From: an uncultured Alphaproteobacteria bacterium
Lineage (GTDB): Bacteria; Pseudomonadota; Alphaproteobacteria; HIMB59; GCA-002718135
DNA length: 43,153 nucleotides
Assembly: GCA_902619055.1 (NCBI GenBank)
Contig: CACNCW010000004.1
Coordinates: 1-43,153, forward strand
Direction of reading: 5' to 3'
In this document: positions 16,235 through 25,272 of the stretch, piece after piece
Layout of the letters: every line of letters begins with the position of its first letter
Position numbering within the stretch: position 1 is the stretch's first letter
The notes under the pieces: model-generated
Databases searched by the model: none
What the model was told of the DNA's origin: nothing
What the model saw: the letters and a program-made list of their open reading frames with translations, nothing else
Program-made: the position numbers and the translations under genes

Positions 16235-17307
16235 GGTTTTAATAACCTTCTAAGCTTACCCTCAGTGACATCATGATCAATATAACATCCTTGTAGATGT
16301 CTAAAACCAGTATTTGGATCAAATTTAGTTCTTCCATGTAATAATCTCAGGTTATCAAACATTGCAATCATTCCTTTATTTAATCTAAATTTAATTTTGA
16401 AATCATCAGAGTTACAAAGTTTGAACATATATTTTCTAGCATTATAAAAGAGATCAAGATTATTTTCCTCTAATAATGGGACATAATCAAGTCTTCCACT
16501 AAATCGTATTTGTCTAAAGTTATTATTATGGTCTAGTTCAATTAATTTTGCTTCATCAACTAAAATAGTATCAATATCTGTAAATTTAAAAGTAACATTA
16601 GTTTCAGTTAATACTTTATAAAATTCAGGTTGGTTATGTTTTAAAAAGTTTGCAACACTAAAACCATCAACTAAACTTGAGTCTCCTCCTGTAGATTCAT
16701 TAGCAATACAATGAAGTAATTGAATTCCAGGAACAGGCTTTCTATATGGGTTATCTGAATGCGAAGTTAACTCTAATGCAGTATAGGCAAGATCATTTGG
16801 ATTTGGTTTTGAGACAACGTTAAATAATTTTCCAAAATTTGTTGCTCGAACTGGGCCTAATTTTTCAGCGAAATTTATAACTTCATCTTCTTCTGCTTTT
16901 GTATTTTCAATTATTACATAACCATATTGATAAAATACTTTAAGCATATTGATAAGTTCCTTTTTATTCTCAAAGATTTTATTATTATCAAAAATTTCCA
17001 AATTTTGTTCACTGACATTCCATATTTTTTTTTCAGGTATGACATCAATATTATTGATTTCATTATAAAGATCATCGATATTAAAAGATCCTTTTGCTCC
17101 ATCACTAAATTCAACATTTAATATATTTTCGTTAACATTATGAGAATTTATAAATAGATTATCATCTAAAAGGCTTGGTTCATATAAACGTTGTAAATTA
17201 TTTTGGTCTACAAATTCACTCCCATTTAATCTTTCACGAAGCCAAATACTATGAAGTTTAAACTCTGATAATTTTCCTTTATTAATAGAAATTATTTTTT
17301 TTCCCAT
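16231..17307 (-). CDS. Gamma-butyrobetaine hydroxylase-like Fe(II)/2-oxoglutarate dioxygenase
   Basis: 358 residues. The N-terminal domain resembles the BBOX/TMLH accessory domain (LHSIWLRERLNG, residues 18-29), but the zinc-binding cysteines seen in human BBOX are absent: the CPCSDC region reads as LNGSEF. The C-terminal TauD-type barrel carries the iron facial triad His183-x-Asp185 (SHSDNPY) and His324 (LLHGRTKFD), with Arg336 in FRHLQGCYIDHD available for 2-oxoglutarate. Expected chemistry is hydroxylation of an aliphatic C-H in a betaine such as gamma-butyrobetaine or a related quaternary amine. That would fit the amine theme further right, but the true substrate is not provable. The 86-bp spacer upstream holds A/T-rich sequence and no clear operator. 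Confidence 0.82.
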   Translation of the reverse strand: MGKKIISINKGKLSEFKLHSIWLRERLNGSEFVDQNNLQRLYEPSLLDDNLFINSHNVNENILNVEFSDGAKGSFNIDDLYNEINNIDVIPEKKIWNVSEQNLEIFDNNKIFENKKELINMLKVFYQYGYVIIENTKAEEDEVINFAEKLGPVRATNFGKLFNVVSKPNPNDLAYTALELTSHSDNPYRKPVPGIQLLHCIANESTGGDSSLVDGFSVANFLKHNQPEFYKVLTETNVTFKFTDIDTILVDEAKLIELDHNNNFRQIRFSGRLDYVPLLEENNLDLFYNARKYMFKLCNSDDFKIKFRLNKGMIAMFDNLRLLHGRTKFDPNTGFRHLQGCYIDHDVTEGKLRRLLKP

Positions 17308-17393
17308 TTTTAGTTTATTAATTAATATTTAAATTTGTGTAAATTATAAATTATAGTTAAAAATTAAAAAATGGTTGAGAAATAAGTGATTAA

Positions 17394-18224
17394 TTATTCT
17401 CCTAGTAGAGAATCATCTAAAACTCTAGTTTCATATGCTGAGTAAGAGTGCCAGCCATGTACTGTTTGATCAAAATCAATTACACTACCTGTCATTAATC
17501 CAGATTCTTCTGAGCACATAAAAGCTAATCCCTTTGCTACATCGATAGGCTTAATCAATCTGTTAAAAGGAACTTTTTTTTCTTCATCTTGCAACCAATT
17601 AGGATTTTTTTTATGAACTCTTGTTTGAATATCATGTTCAGCAGGAGTGTCTGTCCATCCAATATTTAAGGCATTTACTCTTATTTGATAACTAGCGACA
17701 GAATTTGCAATATTTTTTGTCATTGTAGCTAAAGCAGCTTTTGAACCACTATAAGCAACAATAAATGGCATACCACTATACATTGCCATAGATAATACAT
17801 TTGCAATTGTTCCTTTGTTCTTATCTCTAATCATTATTTTAATTGTCTCTTGCATTAATATGAAAGGTGCACGGGTATTAATATTATAATTATTTTCATA
17901 ATTTTCTAGAGTAGCACTTAGAATTGTTCCTCTTTCTGTGTATCCTGCAACATTAATTAAAGAATTTATTGTTCCAAATTTTTTATCAGTCTCTAAAACA
18001 ATTTTTTTGCAATCATCAACATTTTTAAGGTCTGCTTTTATATACAAACACTCAGTGCCTAATTTTTCAATCTGATTTTTAACTTCAAGACCTTTATTTT
18101 CTTGTCTCCCACAAATTGTAATTGCTTTAGCACCTCTGCTAGCTAATAATCTCGCTGTTTCAGCACCACTACCTTGTGTACTACCTGTAACTATAATGAC
18201 TTTATCTTTAAATTGTTCATTCAT
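17394..18224 (-). CDS. Short-chain dehydrogenase/reductase
   Basis: 276 residues. NAD(P)-binding TGSTQGSGAETA at residues 14-25, then the NVAG-type motif as INVAGYTER, the catalytic Ser in the SMAMYSG region and the YxxxK pair as AYSGSKAAL. The C-terminus (DFDQTVHGWHSYSAYETRV) is longer than in minimal SDRs and may close over the substrate. The reaction is an alcohol/ketone interconversion on an unknown substrate. It is the last gene of a four-gene minus block (SDR, Gfo/Idh, IolG-like, this SDR), 15 nt behind the IolG-like gene, so a sugar or cyclitol substrate is likely. Gln in TGSTQGSG replaces the more usual Gly/Ser mix and is not informative alone. Confidence 0.85.
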   Translation of the reverse strand: MNEQFKDKVIIVTGSTQGSGAETARLLASRGAKAITICGRQENKGLEVKNQIEKLGTECLYIKADLKNVDDCKKIVLETDKKFGTINSLINVAGYTERGTILSATLENYENNYNINTRAPFILMQETIKIMIRDKNKGTIANVLSMAMYSGMPFIVAYSGSKAALATMTKNIANSVASYQIRVNALNIGWTDTPAEHDIQTRVHKKNPNWLQDEEKKVPFNRLIKPIDVAKGLAFMCSEESGLMTGSVIDFDQTVHGWHSYSAYETRVLDDSLLGE

Positions 18225-18239
18225 AGAATTTATCTATAA

Positions 18240-19241
18240 CTAAAATTTTGGTTTTACAACTTTATTTAATTTTGCTGATTTAGTAGCTGAATTAGCAAGA
18301 ATTAAAGCATTCTTTCCATCCTCAAAAGTGACTGATATATTTTTTTTATTTTTTATTGATTTAATAAATTGATCTAATTGTATTTGATAAGCATCTTTGT
18401 ATCTTTCAATAAAAAAATTTTTAATAGGTTTTTTTGCAAATGATAAATTTTGATTATAGTAATTGATATCATTATTTGGAACATTATCAGAAATTAACAT
18501 TCCATTACTTCCAAATACTTCGAGTCTTTGATCATAACCATAGACGGCTCTTCTTGAATTATTTATATGAACTAAAACACCTTTTTTTGATTTCATAAAA
18601 CACATAGTTGTGTCATAATCATTGGTAACCTTAAAATCATTTGAGACATTTACAGAACCTTGTGCAAAAACTTCTACAATTGGATCATTATTAAGAATAA
18701 ATCGTGCCAAATCAAAATCATGAATTGAACAATCTCTAAAAATTCCACCCGATTGTTTTAAATAATCAATACCAGGTGGAGAAGGATCTCTACTTGTGAT
18801 TACAATCATTTCAATTTTACCAATCTTTCCTGATAGAACCTCACTTTGTACTTTATTATGATTAGGATCAAATCTACGATTAAAACCAATTTGTATAGTT
18901 GGTTTATATTTTTTAATTTTTTGCCAACATTTATTTACTTTATTTATATCTAAATCAATTGGCTTTTCACATAATATAGCTTTATTACATTCTGCTCCTA
19001 GAGAAATATAATCTGTATGAGTTGGGGTGGCAGAAGCAATTAAAATAGCATTTATTTGATCTGAAGAAATTGCTTCCTTTGCAGTCTTTGCATTTTCACA
19101 ACTATATTTTTTTGCAATTTTTTTAGCAGAGCTTGTATCAATGTCATAAACATATTTGAGGCTCGCTTCTGGATGATCATTTATGATTGACGCATGTAAT
19201 TTCCCAATTCTTCCTGTTCCTAATAAGGTAAAATTAATCAT
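18240..19241 (-). CDS. iolG: Inositol 2-dehydrogenase-like Gfo/Idh/MocA oxidoreductase
   Basis: 333 residues, matching IolG in length. It has the Rossmann start LLGTGRIGKLHA, CEKPIDL with catalytic Lys93, QIGFNRRFDP, ITSRDPSPP and GGIFRDCSIHDFD with Asp170 and His174, which fall where IolG places its Lys97, Asp172 and His176. The stretch NNSRRAVYGYDQRLEVFGS is also IolG-like. Expected reaction: NAD-dependent oxidation of myo-inositol (or a close cyclitol or pyranose) at C2 to a keto form. None of iolB, C, D or E is present, so the product is likely processed by a non-classical route through the neighbouring SDRs and the UxaA-type enzyme. One base separates its start from the upstream Gfo/Idh stop. 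Confidence 0.82.
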   Translation of the reverse strand: MINFTLLGTGRIGKLHASIINDHPEASLKYVYDIDTSSAKKIAKKYSCENAKTAKEAISSDQINAILIASATPTHTDYISLGAECNKAILCEKPIDLDINKVNKCWQKIKKYKPTIQIGFNRRFDPNHNKVQSEVLSGKIGKIEMIVITSRDPSPPGIDYLKQSGGIFRDCSIHDFDLARFILNNDPIVEVFAQGSVNVSNDFKVTNDYDTTMCFMKSKKGVLVHINNSRRAVYGYDQRLEVFGSNGMLISDNVPNNDINYYNQNLSFAKKPIKNFFIERYKDAYQIQLDQFIKSIKNKKNISVTFEDGKNALILANSATKSAKLNKVVKPKF

Positions 19242-19242
19242 T

Positions 19243-20430
19243 TTAGATTTTTATCCACTTTGAATTTAAATTAGAAGATTTTTTTGCAGCATAAATAAAT
19301 TTAATACCAGCGACACCATCATCAATTGTTGGAAATGAATATTTTTTATTTTTATAATGAATCTGATCAGCAAATTCTGAATAAATATTTGCAAAAGCTT
19401 CAAAAAAACCTTCTGGGTGACCGGCAGCAATTCTTGAAGATGATAGTGAAAATTTAGATACTAATTTACTTGCTCTTGTTATCACTTTCATTGGTTTATC
19501 TAGTTCTGTAAACTTTAGATTATTTGGATCATCCTGTAACCATTCTATTGAACCTTTTGTTCCATACACTCTAATTTTTAGACCATTTTCTCCACCAGTA
19601 GCAGCAGACGATACCCAGATTATACCTCTTGCCTTATTTCGCATTCTTAATAATACAAAAGCATTATCGTCAACTGAAATTTCTGAGGATAATGAATTTA
19701 CTTCTGCTGATATTTCATTTGCTTCTAATCCAGTCACATATCTCAACAAATGATACGCGTGAGTTCCAATTTCAGATAATATCATTGAGGGCCCAGATTG
19801 TTTTTTATCTAGTCTCCATTTTAATGTTCTTTTTTCATCTTTCTTTTTTACTCCGACTGTATAACCTTGGGGGTACTCAACATTTATTAAATTGATTTTT
19901 CCTAATTTATGATTTGAAATAATATTTTTTGCCTCTCGTAGCATTGGATAGCTTGAGTAATTGTGTGTTAATGCAAATACAATTTTATTTTTTAAAATTA
20001 CTTTTTTTAATTTAACAGCATCCTCAACCGTTGCGGTTAAAGGTTTGTCACAAATAATATGTATTCCTTTTTCAATAAATACTTTTGCTATCTTATAATG
20101 ATCACCCGATGGAGTCATTATTCCAAGCGCTTGAATACCATCATTTCTTTTTGACTCAGCGGATGCCATAGACTTATAATCACTGTAACAACGATCATCA
20201 GCTAATCCTAATGAAGAACCAAAAGATTTAGATTTTTTTTTATCCTTTGAAAATATTCCAGCAACAAATTCAAATTTATTATCAAATCTTGCTGATAACC
20301 TATGTGTGTATCCAATAAATGAATTAGGACCTCCACCAATAAAACCAATTCTAATTTTATTTTTATTATTTAAAGTATCATTTCTAAGTAAGTCTAATCT
20401 ACCAAAAGCAATTTTGGATTTTTTTTTCAT
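19243..20430 (-). CDS. Gfo/Idh/MocA-family oxidoreductase, long type
   Basis: 395 residues. An N-terminal extension of about 26 residues precedes the Rossmann motif IGFIGGGPNSFIGYTHR. It is followed by FVAGIFSKD, a DGIQALGIMTPSGDHY segment, ICDKPLTATVEDA (the DKP equivalent of EKP) and, in the C-terminal domain, SGPSMILSEIGTHAYHL with the catalytic His. These features define a subgroup frequently paired with sugar-phosphate isomerases or inositol genes. The substrate is unknown; by context a cyclitol or sugar ketone. Its ATG overlaps the stop of the XylB-like SDR by one base (TAATG on the minus strand), indicating coupled translation. Two adjacent but divergent Gfo/Idh enzymes probably act at different ring positions (inference). 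Confidence 0.83.
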   Translation of the reverse strand: MKKKSKIAFGRLDLLRNDTLNNKNKIRIGFIGGGPNSFIGYTHRLSARFDNKFEFVAGIFSKDKKKSKSFGSSLGLADDRCYSDYKSMASAESKRNDGIQALGIMTPSGDHYKIAKVFIEKGIHIICDKPLTATVEDAVKLKKVILKNKIVFALTHNYSSYPMLREAKNIISNHKLGKINLINVEYPQGYTVGVKKKDEKRTLKWRLDKKQSGPSMILSEIGTHAYHLLRYVTGLEANEISAEVNSLSSEISVDDNAFVLLRMRNKARGIIWVSSAATGGENGLKIRVYGTKGSIEWLQDDPNNLKFTELDKPMKVITRASKLVSKFSLSSSRIAAGHPEGFFEAFANIYSEFADQIHYKNKKYSFPTIDDGVAGIKFIYAAKKSSNLNSKWIKI

Positions 20431-21200
20431 TAATTAACTATGCCACCATCAATTACATAATTTTGTGCGGTACAACCAGAACTTTGATCTGATGCAAAAA
20501 ACAAAACTGGCTTTGATATATCTTCAGGCATAAGCATTCTCTTAATACATTGTCTCTCAAGTTGAGTTTTTTTAATTTCTGGAGTAAGCCATAATTTTTT
20601 TTGCCTCTCCGTAATGATCCAGCCAGGAACAATACAATTTACTCTGATGTTATAGACACCTAAATCTCTTGCTAAAGTTCTTGTTAAACCCATAATAGCA
20701 GATTTTGCAGTGGTATATCCAGGCATACCGCCTTGAGAAATCATCCATGAAAAACTTCCAATATTTACAACAGAGCCTTTACCAAAATTTTTCATATCTT
20801 TATAGACAGCTTGGGTTGCAAAAAAATAATGTCTCAAATTAATATTCATTCTATCATCCCAATATTCAGGAGTGACACTATCTATGTCATGTCTTTCATC
20901 ATTAGCTGCATTATTTACTAGAATTGAAATTGGACCAATTTCTTTTTTTACTTTTTCTAATGAACTTTTAAGTTGTTCTATATTTTTTAAATCACATTTT
21001 ACAAATAGACTATCAATATCATATTTGTTTTTAATTTTTTTTGATAACTCGTTACCTAACTCATCATTTATATCTAAAAATGCAACTTTTGATTTTTGAG
21101 AAGCAAATTGTTCGACAATACTTTCCCCAATTCCTGAGGCACCTCCTGTAATAAGCACTACTCTATCTTTTAGTGATGGATAAGTTGCGATTTCGTTCAT
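20430..21200 (-). CDS. SDR-family aldose dehydrogenase-like (xylose dehydrogenase XylB type)
   Basis: 256 residues. The N-terminus YPSLKDRVVLITGGASGIGES, the block ILVNNAANDERHDIDSV, then NINLRHYFFATQAV, the Tyr/Lys pair in PGYTTAKSAIMG and VNCIVPGWIITERQKKLW all resemble Caulobacter D-xylose 1-dehydrogenase (XylB), from memory of that sequence. Such enzymes oxidise an aldose at C1 with NAD to the lactone, the first step of Weimberg/DeLey-Doudoroff type routes. It is the first gene of the minus block and diverges from the UxaA-type dehydratase across 28 bp, which supports an aldose-to-aldonate-to-2-keto-3-deoxy-acid order (inference). The sugar itself cannot be named. Confidence 0.8.
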   Translation of the reverse strand: MNEIATYPSLKDRVVLITGGASGIGESIVEQFASQKSKVAFLDINDELGNELSKKIKNKYDIDSLFVKCDLKNIEQLKSSLEKVKKEIGPISILVNNAANDERHDIDSVTPEYWDDRMNINLRHYFFATQAVYKDMKNFGKGSVVNIGSFSWMISQGGMPGYTTAKSAIMGLTRTLARDLGVYNIRVNCIVPGWIITERQKKLWLTPEIKKTQLERQCIKRMLMPEDISKPVLFFASDQSSGCTAQNYVIDGGIVN

Positions 21201-21228
21201 GATTATTTATGATATATTAATCTAAGTT

Positions 21229-22731
21229 ATGTTTAACATAATCAAATTAAATGAAAAAGATAATATTGGAATTGCTCCAATGGATATTCCTCAGAATATT
21301 AATATAAATTATGGAATTAAATCTATAAATAATATTCCTTATGGCCATAAAATTTCTTTAAAAAAAATTAAAAGTGGTGATTTTATTTTTAAGTATGGTC
21401 AGATAATAGGAATCTCTAATAAAAATATAGAACCTGGTGAACATGTACATTCCCATAATATGGGATATAGTGAATTCAAAAGAGAATATATCCGTAAAGA
21501 TATTAGAAATGATATTAATAAAAGTGAAAAAACAGAATACTTTAAAGGCTTTAAAAGGAATAATGGATCATCAGGTACTAGGAATTATATAGGTTTAATT
21601 AGTACAGTTAATTGTTCAGCAACAGTTGTTAAAAAAATATCTGATAAAATAAATAATTATTTAAAAAATAATAATTATAATAACATTGATGGGGCAGTTT
21701 GTTTAAAACATTCATCAGGTTGTGGGATGAATACTTCTGGATATGCCATGAATGTATTTAACAGAACTATTGAAGGTTTTAAAATTCATCCTAATTTTGG
21801 AAAAGTTTTTGTTATTGGACTTGGATGCGAATGTGCCCAAATAAGTTTGTATAATAATGATCAGGAAAAAAGAAATATTGAATATTTGAATATTCAAGAT
21901 GAAGGTGGAACAAATGAAATAATAACGAAAGTAACTTCAAAAATTATTAATCAACTAAATGAAATTAATAGTATTTCTAGAACAAATATACCCATTTCAG
22001 AACTAACAGTTGCTTTGCAATGTGGTGGTTCAGATTCGTATTCTGGGATAACTGCAAATCCTGCGCTAGGCTTTGCTTCAGATATGATTATTGATCATGG
22101 TGGAACAACATTACTATCAGAGACTCCAGAAATATATGGAGCAGAACATTTATTATTTGAAAAATCATCAAACGAAAAAAATATAGAAAAACTAAATAAA
22201 CAAATTGAATGGTGGAAAAAATATGTTGCTAGCAACGATAGCACATTAGATAATAATCCAAGTCCTGGTAATAAAAAAGGAGGTTTAACTACAATTCTGG
22301 AAAAATCATTAGGCGCAGTATCCAAAGCTGGAAATAGAAAGATGGTTGATGTTCTCGATTATGCTGAACAGGTTAAAACCAAAGGTTTTAACTTTATGAA
22401 TTCTCCAGGTTATGATCCTGTTTCAGTAACTGGTCAAGTTGCTTCTGGCGCTAATGTTATTTGTTTTACTACTGGTCGAGGTTCGTGCTTTGGATTTAAA
22501 CCCACTCCAAGTATTAAAATAGCAACAAATACAAATATGTATAATAAACTTAGTGAAGATATGGACATCAATGCTGGTACTATTATGGATAACGTTGCAA
22601 GCGTTAATGAAGTTGGCAAAGAAATATTTGAAAAAATAATTTCAGTTGCATCTGGTGAAAAATCAAAGAGTGAAATAAATGATTATGGTGATGATGAATT
22701 TAATCCTTGGATAATTGGAGCAACGCTATAA
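21229..22731 (+). CDS. uxaA: Altronate/galactarate dehydratase family protein (UxaA type)
   Basis: 500 residues, the length of E. coli altronate dehydratase UxaA. It has the N-terminal SAF domain (about residues 1-85, containing PYGHKISLKKIKSGD), a linker, and the C-terminal dehydratase domain starting FKRNNGSSGTRNYIGLI near residue 108. The latter has VNCSATVV, LKHSSGCGMN, GLGCECAQI and CFTTGRGSCFGFKP, whose cysteines are candidates for iron binding. The family dehydrates altronate, galactarate or related sugar acids to 2-keto-3-deoxy acids. ATG at 21229 is 28 bp from the divergent SDR start. The stop lies 2 bp from the convergent iron alcohol dehydrogenase stop. No KDG kinase or aldolase is in the window, so the next step is encoded elsewhere. 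Confidence 0.87.
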   Translation: MFNIIKLNEKDNIGIAPMDIPQNININYGIKSINNIPYGHKISLKKIKSGDFIFKYGQIIGISNKNIEPGEHVHSHNMGYSEFKREYIRKDIRNDINKSEKTEYFKGFKRNNGSSGTRNYIGLISTVNCSATVVKKISDKINNYLKNNNYNNIDGAVCLKHSSGCGMNTSGYAMNVFNRTIEGFKIHPNFGKVFVIGLGCECAQISLYNNDQEKRNIEYLNIQDEGGTNEIITKVTSKIINQLNEINSISRTNIPISELTVALQCGGSDSYSGITANPALGFASDMIIDHGGTTLLSETPEIYGAEHLLFEKSSNEKNIEKLNKQIEWWKKYVASNDSTLDNNPSPGNKKGGLTTILEKSLGAVSKAGNRKMVDVLDYAEQVKTKGFNFMNSPGYDPVSVTGQVASGANVICFTTGRGSCFGFKPTPSIKIATNTNMYNKLSEDMDINAGTIMDNVASVNEVGKEIFEKIISVASGEKSKSEINDYGDDEFNPWIIGATL

Positions 22732-22733
22732 AT

Positions 22734-23882
22734 TTATAAATCACCTTTAAAGGCGTTAATATACATTTTTAAAAAATCTTCTGCGTTAACTGGTATAGGA
22801 TTTGTACTTGTTGATGGATCATTAAAAGCCATTAAACTCATTTTTTCTAAATTTTTGTCATCATCAATTATTTCACTTAAAGTATGAGGAATATTTAAAT
22901 TAGATCTAAGCTCTAGAATCCAATCCATAAAATTGTTAAATGTTGCTGATTTTAAATTTATATATCTTGAAATATCAATAATTTTTTCTTCAATTCCTTT
23001 TTTATTATATTGTAAAACATAAGGCATAAATACTGCATTGGTTAATCCATGATGTGTATTATAAATTGCACCAACAGGATGACTTAAAGAATGGATAGCA
23101 CCTAAACCCTTTTGAAAAGCTATTGAGCCCATAGATGAAGATGCTAGCATATGCGATCTAGCTTCTAGATTTGATCCATCATTAAAAGCAAGAACAAGAT
23201 TATTTTTTACTAATCTAATGCCCTCTAATGCAATACCTTGTGAATAAGGATGAAAAATATTCGACAAATATGCTTCTAAGCAATGAGCAAGCGCGTCCAT
23301 TCCTGTAAACGCTGTTAGATTTGCAGGAAGTGGAATTGTCAAATTTGGATCAAGGATAACAATTGATGGAAGCATTTTTGGATGGAAAATTATTTTTTTT
23401 TCTTGTGTTTGTTCGTTTGTAAAGACTGACGCTCTTCCAGTTTCAGAACCTGTTCCAGCTGTAGTAGGTAGAGCAATTATAGGAAAAATTGAATCTGCAT
23501 TAGCTCTAGTCCACCAGTCACCAATATCTTCAAAATCCCAGATTGGTCTTTCTTGCTTGGCCATGAATGCAATTGCCTTTCCTGTATCCATACCCGATCC
23601 TCCACCAACAGCTATTACTCCATCATGTTTATTTTCATTAAATGCTTTAACACCATCTTCAACATTCTTACCTGTAGGATTTGATTTAACATCACTATAA
23701 ACAATTGCCTGTTTATCTAAACAATCATTTAACTTATTAATAATGTTTGTTTTTAAAATTCCATTATCAGTAACAATTAATGGTTTTTGAATATTTAATT
23801 CTTCACAGGCTTTTTGTATTTCTTTTATTCTATCAACACCAAACCAGATTGTAGTAGGATAATTCCAATTAATATTTTCCAT
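22734..23882 (-). CDS. Iron-containing alcohol dehydrogenase (FucO/type III)
   Basis: 382 residues. NAD-binding GGGSGMDTGKAIAF at residues 93-106, then LPTTAGTGSE at 138-147. The metal ligands line up with FucO as Asp196, His200 (TGMDALAHCLEAY), His264 (AIHSLSHPVG) and His278 (YNTHHGL). Reaction: reversible oxidation of an alcohol to an aldehyde, with NAD. It is the last gene of a three-gene minus operon behind an aldehyde dehydrogenase (4-nt gap) and a glutamine-synthetase-like ligase. The pair could convert an amino alcohol or hydroxy amide through its aldehyde to the acid after gamma-glutamylation (inference). Lactaldehyde/glycolaldehyde turnover tied to the sugar-acid route on its other side is the alternative. 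Confidence 0.88.
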   Translation of the reverse strand: MENINWNYPTTIWFGVDRIKEIQKACEELNIQKPLIVTDNGILKTNIINKLNDCLDKQAIVYSDVKSNPTGKNVEDGVKAFNENKHDGVIAVGGGSGMDTGKAIAFMAKQERPIWDFEDIGDWWTRANADSIFPIIALPTTAGTGSETGRASVFTNEQTQEKKIIFHPKMLPSIVILDPNLTIPLPANLTAFTGMDALAHCLEAYLSNIFHPYSQGIALEGIRLVKNNLVLAFNDGSNLEARSHMLASSSMGSIAFQKGLGAIHSLSHPVGAIYNTHHGLTNAVFMPYVLQYNKKGIEEKIIDISRYINLKSATFNNFMDWILELRSNLNIPHTLSEIIDDDKNLEKMSLMAFNDPSTSTNPIPVNAEDFLKMYINAFKGDL

Positions 23883-23886
23883 AATC

Positions 23887-25263
23887 TTAAATATTTCTTA
23901 TATGATAGCTTTTTGCTCTTGTTAAATGATCAAATCCTAGAACAGATAAAGTAACGCCAATTCCAGTATCTTTTACACCGGTCCATGCTAAGCCGGGATC
24001 TAAGTAATCACATCTATTCATAAAAAAAGTTCCTGTCTCAACATTTTTTCCAAAATTTTCTGCAAAAGACTTATCATTTGTCCAAATACTTGCTGTTAAC
24101 CCATAAGAACTATCATTCATTAGAGATAAAGCTTCATTTTCATTTTCTACTTTCATTATTCCAACTGAAGGACCGAATATTTCTTCCATCATATATTTCA
24201 TCGAATGATCGACATTAATGAGTGCACTTGGGCTTACATAACAATTATTACCATCATCTAAATTAAATTTTTTGTTATCTATAATATTCTTTCCACCTTG
24301 ACTAATTGCGTTATTAACTTCAGATCTAATATAATTTGCAGCAGATTGCTTCACTACTGGACCTAAATTTGTCTCCATCTCTAGTGGATTTCCTAAAATA
24401 TATTTCTCAGTTACATCTTTAAATTTTTCTACAAATGTATTGTATATTTTTTTATCAACATAAATTCTTTCGATACCACAACAAGATTGACCAGAATTGA
24501 AGTATGATCCATCAACTAAATTTTCAACAGCATGATCTAAGTCACAATCAGCTCTAACATAAGCTGGATCTTTCCCACCTAACTCTAGACCGGCTCCAAT
24601 AAATCTAGTGCCTATAGATTTTTTTATTTTTTTTCCGCCACTTACAGAACCTGTAAATAAAACATGATTAATTCTTGAATCTGAAATTATTCTTGATGTT
24701 TGATTATGATCTAAATGTAAATACTGAAAAATATTTTTTGGTAATGAAGATTGTTTAGCTGCCTCATATAATTCTTCAGCACAAAGTGGAGTTTGAGAAG
24801 AATGTTTTAATATAACTGCATTACCTGCAAGTAAACTTGGTACAATTGAATTAACAGAAGTGTTGAAAGGATAATTCCATGGTGCAATTACAAATATAGT
24901 CCCTAGTGGTTCTTTGTTTATATAATTATCAAATTCATCATTTTTAATTGACACAACTCTTGATAGTGCTCTATCAGCATTTTCAATCATATAACGAGCT
25001 CTTTCTTCAAAACCTCGCATCTCTCCTGGGCACTGTGCTATAGGTCTGCCTATTTGCTTACATAAATTACTAGAAACATCCTTATTTTTTAAAAATATTT
25101 CTACAAAATTTAAAACTGACTTTTTTCTTTCTTCTAGAGATATATTTTTCCAATGCTCTCTTACAGAATAGGAATTACTGAGACTTTTTTCAATATCTTC
25201 TTCTGTTGCATATTCTCTTTTAACTAAGACGGAGTTGTCTATTGGAGTAATAGTCTCAAACAT
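23887..25263 (-). CDS. Aldehyde dehydrogenase, NAD(P)-dependent
   Basis: 458 residues. Cofactor and active-site marks: VIAPWNYPFN (Asn130), AVILKHSSQTPL (Lys153), FTGSVSGGKKI, LELGGKDPAYV (Glu228) and SGQSCCGIERIYV with catalytic Cys261. The C-terminus GVKDTGIGVTLSVLGFDHLTRAKS is typical of the succinate-semialdehyde/aldehyde dehydrogenase group used in amine breakdown. It oxidises an aldehyde to the acid. It lies 9 nt after the glutamine-synthetase-like gene and before the iron alcohol dehydrogenase, so the three likely act in sequence. It is more distant from the other aldehyde dehydrogenase at 26716 than a recent duplicate would be. ATG at 25263. Confidence 0.88.
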   Translation of the reverse strand: MFETITPIDNSVLVKREYATEEDIEKSLSNSYSVREHWKNISLEERKKSVLNFVEIFLKNKDVSSNLCKQIGRPIAQCPGEMRGFEERARYMIENADRALSRVVSIKNDEFDNYINKEPLGTIFVIAPWNYPFNTSVNSIVPSLLAGNAVILKHSSQTPLCAEELYEAAKQSSLPKNIFQYLHLDHNQTSRIISDSRINHVLFTGSVSGGKKIKKSIGTRFIGAGLELGGKDPAYVRADCDLDHAVENLVDGSYFNSGQSCCGIERIYVDKKIYNTFVEKFKDVTEKYILGNPLEMETNLGPVVKQSAANYIRSEVNNAISQGGKNIIDNKKFNLDDGNNCYVSPSALINVDHSMKYMMEEIFGPSVGIMKVENENEALSLMNDSSYGLTASIWTNDKSFAENFGKNVETGTFFMNRCDYLDPGLAWTGVKDTGIGVTLSVLGFDHLTRAKSYHIRNI

Positions 25264-25272
25264 TTAGTAAAA

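Noticed and set aside
19629..19895. 88-codon open frame on the plus strand inside the long Gfo/Idh gene
   Set aside because: It is antisense to a well supported gene, has no ribosome site or recognisable domain, and such shadows are common in AT-rich coding sequence.
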